Source: Symbiodinium natans | Lineage: Eukaryota > Sar > Dinophyceae > Suessiales > Symbiodiniaceae | Length of the DNA: 64,000 bases | Assembly: GCA_905221605.1 (NCBI GenBank) | Contig: CAJNDS010002631.1 | Coordinates: 186,001-250,000 of the forward strand | Direction: 5' to 3' | In this document: positions 1-8,900 of the stretch, one piece after another | Position numbering within the stretch: position 1 is the first letter of the stretch | How the letters are laid out: each line of letters opens with the position of its first letter | Notes under the pieces: generated by a model | The model's input: the letters and a program-made list of their open reading frames with translations, nothing else | What the model was told of the DNA's origin: nothing | Database searches by the model: none | Made by a program: the position numbers and the translations under genes

Positions 1-1308
1 CAGCATGCCCAGGCCGTCATTGCCAGGCTGCCCCAGGGTGAGCTGGAGCGGGCTAGGGAGAGTGACTCCCTTGAGTCCGGAGGCGAAGACTGGCCGGATG
101 CTTACAGACATTGCCCTATGTCAGAAGAGGAGGCGTTGTGCTGCCTGGTGGTGTGGTGGCACCGAGAATGGCAGGCCCCGGCATTCCAGATCTACTCCGG
201 CCTCCTTTTCGGCCTGCCTCTTGCAGTCACGTCATTCAATCGGTACAGCAGATTCAGTGAAGCTGCGTCACGTAGAGTGGCGCTCACAGTGACCTCTTCC
301 TACTTTGATGACTTCAATATGGTGGATTGGTCCTCCTCCAAAGGAAGCGGACAATGGGCAGTCGGAGAGCTCAACAAGTGTCTGGGAACGCCGTTTGCCG
401 AAGAGAAGAGGCAACCCATGGCAGTTCAAGGATCCTTCTTGGGCTTGGACCACGACCTTTCCGAAGCCTTGCAGAGGGGGTTCGTCACCTTTTGGGCGAG
501 AGAACGCCTGTTCACCAAAATGTCCGACCTCATCGAGCAATCCGAGACTGCGTCTTCGCTCAAGGCCGGGCTTGCTGCGAAGATGTTTGGCCTGATGAAC
601 TTCTTGGAGCAGGGCATGTATGGACGAGTCGGATGCGGTGGCCTCGCTGCTCTGTGTGACAGGCAGCGCAGCAAAGAATCCGACCTCTCGCCGGACATCC
701 TCCAGACGTTTCAGCTTATTCGCGCACTCCTAAAATTTCGTCCTGAGAGGCGCTTTTGGGTGTCCAACCCACCAGTGCAACGCTTCATAGCTGCGAGTGA
801 CGCAGCAGAGGAGAAGCCTCAAGCCGGAACCGGAGGTTTCCTCTTGATTTGGCAGCAAGGTGCGAGCCAGGTCCGAGAGGGTTTTGTCGCGGCATGTCCG
901 GAGGAGCTTTATGCCCTTTGGGGACCGGGCGACAAGAAAATTGCACAGCTGGAGCTCAGCATGGTGCTTTTCGCTCTGGTGGCTCGGCCTGCAAGATTTC
1001 GCATGAGGCGCGGAATCTGGTACATCGACAACACTGCGGCATTGATGGCCCTCATCCGTGGGAGGTCCGACAACTCTGATTTGTCCCGCCTGGCGCAGTT
1101 GATACATTTGTGTCTCTTTGTCTTCCAAACCTGGATATATTGGGAATGGGTGCCGTCCAAATCCAATTGGAGCGACGCCATTAGCAGGCTGGGAGTCGAC
1201 GACGAATGGCATCAGTCGCACTCCTTCTCCACTAGTTTAGCTTTCTTCCCATTTCAGCTCTGGGCGTTACCGCTGGAAGCAGCTATCCGGGTGTTCGAGT
1301 ACTTGTAG
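1..1308 (+). CDS. Retroelement reverse transcriptase/RNase H polyprotein, 5' end outside window
   Basis: The frame is open from base 1 to a TAG at 1306-1308 (435 codons), so the start lies upstream. RT-like blocks appear in order: DAYRHCP (about residues 32-38), LLFGLPLAVTSFNR, and the catalytic YFDD box at 301-312. A C-terminal RNase H domain follows, with candidate acidic residues in ASDAA, QLELS, YIDNTAAL and NWSDAISR; the last resembles the ADxLSR motif of DIRS and related elements. The enzyme would copy element RNA to cDNA and degrade the RNA strand. A split-direct-repeat arrangement begins 25 bp after the stop, which favours a DIRS/PAT-like element over an LTR or LINE element. No tyrosine recombinase is visible. 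The preserved frame suggests a young copy. The RT/RNase H call is firm; the superfamily is inferred. Confidence 0.85.
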   Translation, partial: QHAQAVIARLPQGELERARESDSLESGGEDWPDAYRHCPMSEEEALCCLVVWWHREWQAPAFQIYSGLLFGLPLAVTSFNRYSRFSEAASRRVALTVTSSYFDDFNMVDWSSSKGSGQWAVGELNKCLGTPFAEEKRQPMAVQGSFLGLDHDLSEALQRGFVTFWARERLFTKMSDLIEQSETASSLKAGLAAKMFGLMNFLEQGMYGRVGCGGLAALCDRQRSKESDLSPDILQTFQLIRALLKFRPERRFWVSNPPVQRFIAASDAAEEKPQAGTGGFLLIWQQGASQVREGFVAACPEELYALWGPGDKKIAQLELSMVLFALVARPARFRMRRGIWYIDNTAALMALIRGRSDNSDLSRLAQLIHLCLFVFQTWIYWEWVPSKSNWSDAISRLGVDDEWHQSHSFSTSLAFFPFQLWALPLEAAIRVFEYL

Positions 1309-1333
1309 TGAAGTGCATTGGGGTGAGTGCCTT

Positions 1334-1545
1334 GGGAGCGTGAGGGTCACCTGAAGGAATCAGGCGTTTCTGACCCGGCTACCGTGGGACCCGGAAGCGG
1401 TCCGGATGTTGCCAATGCAATTACCTCCTGTGTGTCAGGAGCTGTTCACTAGAACTCAGACTCGGAATTGCCCACAGCTGTGAAGACAAGAAAATACGGA
1501 GTGGATGCGAAGTGCTCGTATTGAGTATATGCTCCTTCGGAATGT
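1334..1545 (+). repeat. Direct repeat, copy 1 (candidate B1 of split direct repeat)
   Basis: This 212-bp block recurs without a mismatch at 1778-1989. It starts just after the RT/RNase H stop codon. In DIRS/PAT-type elements the 3' end is ordered B1-A2-B2; this block would be B1. Confidence 0.9.
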
Positions 1546-1777
1546 GCACATGCATTGAGTTAGGCAGGCCTTGGGTGTGCATGTTTCATTTTGAGGATGC
1601 AATGTACCGGCTTGCTACATTTTGGCTTAAGACTTGGCTAGAGCCAAACTGGCAAGCTGGAACATTTCTTTTCTCCCACCCGCCCACCCTGAGACACCGA
1701 GCTCCCGTGGAGTCATCCGTGTCTTGGGAAGTACCATCCTTCGGAGGTACAGGGGCTGCATGAGAGTCATGCGTCCC
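1546..1777 (+). repeat. Spacer between the direct repeats (candidate A2)
   Basis: A 232-bp segment lies exactly between the two identical repeats, where A2 sits in a split-direct-repeat element. The matching A1 would be at the element's 5' end, outside the window, so the assignment is untested. At 1614-1631 it contains a string close to the 3' part of the dinoflagellate spliced leader. Confidence 0.5.
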
Positions 1778-1989
1778 GGGAGCGTGAGGGTCACCTGAAG
1801 GAATCAGGCGTTTCTGACCCGGCTACCGTGGGACCCGGAAGCGGTCCGGATGTTGCCAATGCAATTACCTCCTGTGTGTCAGGAGCTGTTCACTAGAACT
1901 CAGACTCGGAATTGCCCACAGCTGTGAAGACAAGAAAATACGGAGTGGATGCGAAGTGCTCGTATTGAGTATATGCTCCTTCGGAATGT
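1778..1989 (+). repeat. Direct repeat, copy 2 (candidate B2, element 3' end)
   Basis: Identical over 212 bp to 1334-1545, offset 444 bp. The absence of mismatches implies recent insertion or ongoing homogenisation. The element probably ends near 1989. Confidence 0.9.
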
Positions 1990-2621
1990 TTTTCTAATCT
2001 CAGGGTTATGGTTTCGCTTCAGTTGCTCTGAAGACCCCAATGTCAAAGCTTGCGGACCCTCAGCCTTCCCATTGAGTTGAGATGGGCCACATCGGGCTCG
2101 AACATCGGCTCTGCCAAGCCCTGCACATTGTCAGACTGGCCGGTTCTGAGGCACGCTCCAGGGAGGGGGTTTAGGGGTTTTTAGGGGTTTTAGGGGGTTC
2201 TTAAGGGTTGGCAGGGGGCAGGCCTGAAGAGGTGTGAAGATGTATGGCTTTGAATTTCAAGGCTGTTGCAGCTCAGCTTGTCGTTGTTAAGTGTAGCCGC
2301 GTGGGTATGGTTCGCATGGGACATCTGGCAGCTACCGTAAAATGCTTTGGGTTGTACTGTATCGGTCCAGAGTACCACTTATTGGTTTGGGGGAGTCTTT
2401 CGAAAGGTCCTTGAAAGCCGAGCTCAGTTTGAAAGGGGCAGTCTTTATGTGTCATTCCGATACACCAGACTCTCCGCCCAAGTCTTCGAGCAATCCGTCA
2501 AGCCCAGAACAGGCCCTTCAGTGGCACCTTTCAATAAACAAGCCCTCAGTTCGGAGCCTAAACGTCTGAGTCGACATGGAAACCTACTCTTCAGATGATG
2601 AGGCCTCTTCCCGCAGCCACA
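1990..2621. other. Intergenic stretch, no gene recognised
   Basis: Only short overlapping open frames. At 2168-2215 there is a decayed G-rich repeat of the TTTAGGGG type. This should contain the PRK promoter and transcription start if L1 is the first exon; no motif could be assigned. Confidence 0.4.
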
Positions 2622-2660
2622 ATGGTGCGCCGTTCAACTTCCTCTGCCCTGCCCGCGGTG
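2622..2660 (+). CDS. Likely PRK leader exon L1 (start codon)
   Basis: The ATG at 2622 opens MVRRSTSSALPAV, a basic then hydrophobic N-terminus. A GC donor at 2661 would join in phase 0 to L2 at 3822, giving a signal-peptide-like core that runs into ALVALYACRAFVG. Peridinin dinoflagellates import nuclear-encoded plastid proteins with a signal peptide followed by an FVAP-like phenylalanine motif, which this resembles. The link to PRK rests on position, phase and leader character, not on homology. Confidence 0.45.
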
Positions 2661-3029
2661 GCGGCACCTCGGCGCTTGAATCCCTGAGGAATCCCTGTCT
2701 CCCTTTGTCTGCTGCACGAATAATTAGGACTCAATGGGCTTGGGGTTTTGACGATTGTCCACAAACTTTTTGCCCAGAAAGTCAGGAAACAAAACTAACC
2801 TGAGAAATATCTGAATTTCTGCTCCAGCAATGCAGCGAGAGCAGTATCCACACCGGAATATGACGTTCTGTGCATTTGTCAGCATGCAAAGCGTCACAAT
2901 CGTCACCAGTAGTACGGCCGAAGCAAGGCATCGTTTCTGTCAGAAAGTAGTTGATACGATCATGGGGTCGCCTTCCTGAGGGGTATTGATAGAGAGCCTA
3001 TCAGATTGTCTTGGCGGTCAAGATCCCGT

Positions 3030-3800
3030 TGCTGTGTCCTAGGCCCTAGTCCTAGGCTCTTGCTTGTAGTGTCGTGGTCACACACACACACTCGTGCCCT
3101 GTGCTGTCGGTGGCTGTTGCATCGGTCACATTGTTTTGGGCTCCTTCGTGTTGGTGTCACGTGGTCGCAATCCCGTGTCCTGTACCGTCTTTCGGATACT
3201 TTGTCATATGGTCACCCCGCCCCCCCCCCCCCAGTGCAGTCTTCTGCCTGCTATGATCCCTGTGCTTGGCTCTGCATCGTGCAGTCACGCGCCCGTGAAC
3301 GGGGCTCTTGCTTGTTGTCGGTCCTGTGGTTCCTGTGTCCTTGGCTCGTCCTTGTTTTTTTGTGTCTTGTTGTCATGCTTGTTTTCTCGTCGTGTGATCA
3401 AGTTCACGTGTCCTGGGTTCTTAGACTTGCTTGTTTTGTGTCATGTGGTCACACTCCTGTCTCCTGAACACTCGTTCGGCTGGTGTGTCAAGCGACTGTG
3501 TCCTCGGTTCTTGCTTGCCTTGTGCTGTCCCGGCAGCCTTGTGGCTGTTAATCATTTTTCATTTTTGTTTAAATAAAACCCAAGAGGATACTAAACATAT
3601 TAGTTTGTTTAAGGTTCTAAGGGGAGTATCGTTGTGTCATGTCGCACCCACAGCCACACGACTGTCTCCTGTGCACTCGTTTGGATGTGTTGTCACGTGG
3701 CGCTCCTGTGTCCTGGACTCTTGCTTGTTTTGTGTACTGTGGTCATGCTCCTGTGTGTTTAGCTCTTGCTTGTTGTGTGTGATGTGGTCATACGCCTAAA
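3030..3800 (+). repeat. Degenerate minisatellite
   Basis: Diverged units of roughly 65-75 bp share the cores CTTGCTTGTT, TGTGTCCT and TGTGGTCAC. The tract is interrupted by a MITE-like element at 3552-3630. It lies in the presumed first intron of PRK. Confidence 0.6.
3552..3630 (+). mobile_element. MITE family 1 copy, 5' end lost
   Basis: Shares AAACCCAAGAGGATA, an AAACATAT core and the 3' terminus AAGGTTCTAAGGGGAGTAT with the copies at 32,006, 33,971, 39,995 and 55,461. The left inverted repeat is missing and the last bases are changed, so this is the most decayed copy. Confidence 0.7.
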
Positions 3801-3821
3801 CCCTAAATCCTAAACCCTGAG

Positions 3822-3890
3822 GCCCTGGTGGCCCTCTACGCCTGCCGTGCCTTTGTGGGCGTTTCTCCGGCCTCACGCACGCCGAGCGTG
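3822..3890 (+). CDS. Likely PRK leader exon L2
   Basis: After an AG|G acceptor supplied by a telomere-like CCCTAAA/CCCTGAG tract, the frame reads ALVALYACRAFVG and then a Ser/Thr/Arg-rich stretch (VSPASRTPSVTRFGG) typical of a transit peptide. Phase 0 fits L1. The 3' border is not determined, and one or more exons must lie between this and E1. Confidence 0.45.
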
Positions 3891-5899
3891 ACACGCTTTG
3901 GTGGTTGGGGCCTCGATGCCAAGTGGCACGGGGTTGCAGGCTCGACTTTTGGGTTGGTGCTGCAAAGGGCTCCTGTTCTTCATCCTCCAGTAGAGGACGC
4001 TGTTGATTGGAGAAGTCTCTTTGGCATGGATTTGCACGATTTGTTTTTAAGAGCGTGGGCCACAATTGACAATCCCAGCCAGGCCCTCCCCTCATTCCAC
4101 GAATGATTCAGGCTCAGCATCTAAAGACTAGACTTTGACTGTATAGCGCCTGTAGCGCCCTTGCGCACAGTGTTTCTGCAATCCATCTTGCCTCTCTTGG
4201 CACCTTGTGTGTGATTTTCCCAAAAATCAATGCGCTGAGCTGCTCAAGCTACCAAGGCGGTGAGAGTGTGCCCACCGGCCTTGTTTGGCCTTCTCCTGAG
4301 GCGCCAAACGGGGCAGTCCCAATGTAGGCAAGTGCGTGAACCTTTTTCAGGGTTTTGAGAGCATGGAATCCTCGCTCGCAAGCAGCATAAAGCCTACATC
4401 TGGACAGCCCTGCATAAAAGGTGTAGGAACTTGTAGGATTTCTGGCATTCACCGGTTGCCGAAAGCATAAAGCCCACCTTCGACTAGCTGACTCCTGTTG
4501 CAAGTCTTGTAAGGGGCGCATCTTCACGAAGCGACAACTTTGGACCGTGAGGTGAATGTTGGTTCGGGGTGTTTCCTTGGCTGCGTACTGTGCAGGGAGC
4601 TTTGTACAGCTGGTACCCGCCTCCAAACCTCTACACATTGCTGGCCCAAAGGCCGAGGAGAAGCTGCGCGAGGCTGGAAGTCATGGGTCGGGCCCGAAAG
4701 ACTCCGTGTAAGGTGGTTTTTAACAGTATAACAGTATGCTTGCGGTCATGTGCAAAGCCTGCTGGCTCTGGGTGCAACGGGGTGCTGGCAAGGCCGTTCA
4801 ATATCTAAAGTGTCAAGGGCTGCTTCACGACGGATGCTTGTTGGGCCTCTGGTTTGCAGTTTCGGGACGTGCGGGCCTTTGCCCTGGACTCGTCCGCCAA
4901 ACCCGAAGCATGTGCAGCTTCATTCCTTTGCTGCCTCCACTTGTTGTCCAACTCATACTGTATTATAACTTGTGCAATTGCCGTTGTGGTAGAGATGAGC
5001 CGCCCCGCTGTCCACACAGTCTGACAGGTTGATGGCATCAAGCTTTATCCAACCCATGCCTGGAAGCTTGGCTGCCATAAACTACCCTACTCACAGAAAA
5101 CATGGTTCGCGGAGCGTTTTCAAGCTTCACAGAAGTAAATTGTACCCCCTGTGATAGCAAAGCTCGAGCCTCAAAGAAAACTTTCAAGCTTTAAGCAACC
5201 ACATGTAAGCTTTCCTGATGCCTGCAGCGCCATCACAGACTCACTGGTTGAGTTCGCAATGACACACATGACGTCATGGAACTGGTTCTTGTTTCGATCA
5301 GGTGAGGAATGCCCGCCCTAGGTTTGCGCAAGGTCCCAGCCTCCTCCACGATAGCCCAGCACTAGGCGTCAGCACCTTCGATCCCAGACTATGAAACTTT
5401 TCTTCTGGAGTTCGCTAACATCACAAAGCCCTCAAGCGTACGACGCTGGGCAAAGACTTGGGCCTTGCCCCACAACACCAGTGTAAAGGGAAAAGCTTTG
5501 GAGCTGGGAGGTGAGCCTTTGGTCGGCTGGGCTGGGGCCAAACTTCTACCCGGCCATACTCAGACTTGACCTGTGCATTGCAGCCCCCGCCTTTCTCCGA
5601 AGCCAACAAACTGAGCCACAAAAGGCCCGAAGGCCAAACCTGTGACATCTCCGAAAGACCAGGAAGGATGACATGGACCCAATTGTGAGCTCCAAGGTGG
5701 AGCTGGAGGCTGCCGTGCGCTTTTGGGCTTGGCGCATGTTGTCTTCTTGTCGGTTCCGGGTGGCATATTGCAAGATCTTGCAAGGGCCTTCAGCAGTCTC
5801 ACAAGTGACAAGTTCCCCCAATAAAAGGGTTCAAGGCTTGGAGCTGAGGCCTAATCTCCAGAGCTCCTGTGCTTCTCAGTAAGCCCCAGTTGATTGTAG
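3891..5899. other. Presumed PRK intron region with undetermined leader exons
   Basis: No exon could be fixed. Coding-like pieces are a helical KAEEKLREAG segment near 4649-4680 and a 69-codon frame at 5673-5882 starting MDPIVSSKVELEAAV. Neither joins demonstrably to E1. Confidence 0.35.
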
Positions 5900-5946
5900 G
5901 ACACCCCGGTGATTGTGGGTGTCGCTGCCGACTCCGGCTGTGGAAA
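5900..5946 (+). CDS. PRK: PRK exon E1, P-loop
   Basis: Reads DTPVIVGVAADSGCGK. The Walker A motif and the first regulatory Cys are here. Acceptor GTAG|GAC; GC donor at 5947 splits the codon of the P-loop Lys, with Ser following. Confidence 0.92.
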
Positions 5947-8900
5947 GCGCCTCGGATGTCATAGTGTCTTCAGGAAATCCTGTAGTCTAGCACGCCCCAA
6001 GGGTCTGCTGGGCCATGGGCTCTGAACAAGTAAATATAGATATTGAAGCTGTAACGTGGAGTATCGTTGAGAACCCTACTGTAAACCCTCAACCCTCAAC
6101 CATCAACCCTCAACCCTGAACCCTCAACCCTGAACCCTGAACCCTGTTGTAGCTTCTACCACAAAGCAGGAAACTCTGAGGTCCACCTTCCTGCGCCGCA
6201 TCCTTGGGGCCCTGGGCACCGAGGTCGCGCCAGGGCCTGGGGCTCAGCTTGGGGGAGCTACTTGAGGTTTAGGGTTTAGGGTTTAGGGTTTAGGGTTTAG
6301 GGTTTAGGGTGCATTGGGGTTGTAGCGGTATGTAGTGCTTGGGTTTATGAATTCTTGAGATGAGTTTAGGGGGTTTGGAGGGGGACGGTGCAAGAAGTTT
6401 GGAGTTTTGGCTCCAGGGCTAGAGGTTTTCAGGTTTTCGAGATGTGACACCTTGGATCGATGGTTGTTGCATTTGGACGAACCCAAGCGGGCTCATGATA
6501 TTCAGGGTCCAAGATACCAAGAGAATAGCCTCGGCTATCTTTGGCTAAGTGACCGAGCAACACCAGCTCCTGTGTTCTCTAGGCACACGGCCATCGGCGA
6601 CATGATGACCGTGACTCGTCTGCACCTGCCTCTAAAGGAGCTTCCCCGTGCAGAGGCAGCTATAGGGGCAACACGACGATGCGGCCCAGCATAGCTTGGA
6701 CCACCTAGGCTTCCACGTGCAAAGCAAAGGCCTGGAGGTTGCCTTGCGCAGGTTTAGGGTTTAGGGTTTAGGGTTTAGGGTTTAGGGTTTAGGGTTTAGG
6801 GTTTAGGGTTTAGGGTTTAGGGTTTAGGGTTAAGGGTTTAGGGTTTAGGGTTGCAGTATAGCCATGTATAGCCCAGGTGATCTGCCTCGACGACTACCAC
6901 ACCAACGACCGTGCCGGACGCAAGGCCATCAGCGGGACTTTGGGTTCACAGTGTATGGTGGAGATTGAACTGTGTAGCATGTGCGAAGTCGATTGGTTGC
7001 TTGCTTACTTGAATTCAAGGGCTGCCCCGCTCACGTTCACAAGTCTGGTTGCATCCGCTCTTTATGGAGCTTGCAGCTGTACTGTAGATCCTAGCTTCAG
7101 CGATGTGGACTGAATAGCTCTGGACGATGGGCTCTACAGTCCTGTATTGCCGGCTTGTCAGCCGCTGAATTCCTTACAACTCCTCCAGTTTGGTCGGAAT
7201 GTGACTGTGCAAAAAATACTATCCCCGAACATCAAAGCTGAAGGCAACTGGTCTCACGGCTCTGGATGCACGTGAGCCACCTGTCAGAGATGATGCTTAG
7301 CTTGGGGCTTTTGTGTTTCGGAGTCCGCTTCAGCAGCGAAAGGGCTTTGGGAATGCCATGGAGGCCAAACGGAGATGGCAACCTGCGATAAACAGATCTC
7401 TGTATCTATCGGCAACTCAGGTGCTAGCTAATATAGCTGTTTTCATGCTTCTTTCAGGCTTTGGGTTGAGCTGAACACGCAATGAGCTCTGGACCAGGAG
7501 TCGGCGAGGCTTTCCCACATTGCGTCAGATACCAGACCAGTGCCACTGCCATTTAAATCACTACTGTCAGGTTTCATTGCGCAAGCGCGTTGTCAACAAC
7601 AGCAACACGACAGCCAAAGGTCCGACGTAGTCCGACCCTTTGCAGTTCTGGTCTTCCAAAGGCTACTGCAAAACTGTCGACCCAAAGACTCGACAAATCC
7701 CTGTAAAGCCGCGAAGCTGCTCAAAGCCGTCTCCCTAAACCCTAAATCCTAAACCCTGAACCCTAAGCCCAAAACCCCAGCATTGAAGGAACGACTTCGC
7801 GTTGATGGGCGTCCAGATCGAGGCCCTGAAGACCGGCAGCTGGGGCAGAAATTCTTGGGCCCGGTGCGCTGGGAATTGGGGGGGGGGGGAGGAATCGGAG
7901 CTTTGGTTTCGGGCTTAGGGTTTAGGGTTGAGGGTTTAGGGTTTAGGGTTTAGTGCTTTCAGAACCTGGCTTTCGACCGGACCATGGTCGTTCCCGACTT
8001 AAAAGCGGAGTTAAGAGCCCGGAACCTTGAACAGTCGAAGCGTGCAGATGTTTTGAGCGGTGGCTTTGACTGCAACACGTTGGGCGTTTTTGTTTGCAGC
8101 GTGCAGTGCACATGCACATGTGTGCGGCATGTTCCATTCTGCCAAGGGTTGGTTAAGGGTTCCTGGCAGCACGCAAAAGCCATTCCATGTGCACGAGCGT
8201 AAGGCAAGGCAGTGTACAAGCCGATCTACAACCACGACACCGGCAACAAGGAGAGCAGCTGCTAAAACCCAAAGGGTCCGTTTCAGGTAGGCAGATCGGG
8301 CAGTGACTGCATGCATACGACTTCACACGTTCTCGCATCTTGCGCCAGATCTTGCAGGACCCCCCTGAGTTGATCGAGCCGAACAAGGTCATGGTCTTCG
8401 AGGGCCTGCATCCCATCTACGACGAGAAGGCCCACGGATTCCTGAAGCCTGAAAGCCCCAAGCAAAGTCTTTTTGTTGGTGGTTTTTGGGTTTTGAAGGC
8501 TCGATTTTCGAGAGACGGGGTGGGGGGGGGGGGGGTGGTGGGGGGGAGGTTGCATAATTGGGGGTGGGGGATTGGTGGATACTCAACCGTAGCTTATCTT
8601 TTGAGAGGCGGCCGGTTGTAGGGTTTAGGGTTTAGGGTTCAGGGAGGCCAGGGCAAGCACGTTGCGTTGACACTTAGACTTTTTGTTGGCACAGCTGCTT
8701 TTGGCGACAGGCCCGTTCCCAGCTCGACCTTGCGATCTACATCGACATCGTGACTTTCGGCTTTGCTTTGGACTTCGCCTTTGTATGAAGTAGGGTTTAT
8801 ATTCCTGTTTTTGGTGAGTGTATATAAGGTTCCTTTTTAATATTGGTGAGTGTATATATGGGGTGTCCTTTTAGGGATACAAGCAATATATACCCTACTT

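Noticed and set aside
730-1221. 163-codon minus-strand frame
   Set aside because: Shadow of the RT/RNase H frame, which has clear catalytic motifs on the plus strand.
1334-1989. Pair of LTRs
   Set aside because: The two repeats lie on the same side of the coding region with only 232 bp between them, so they do not bracket an internal domain.
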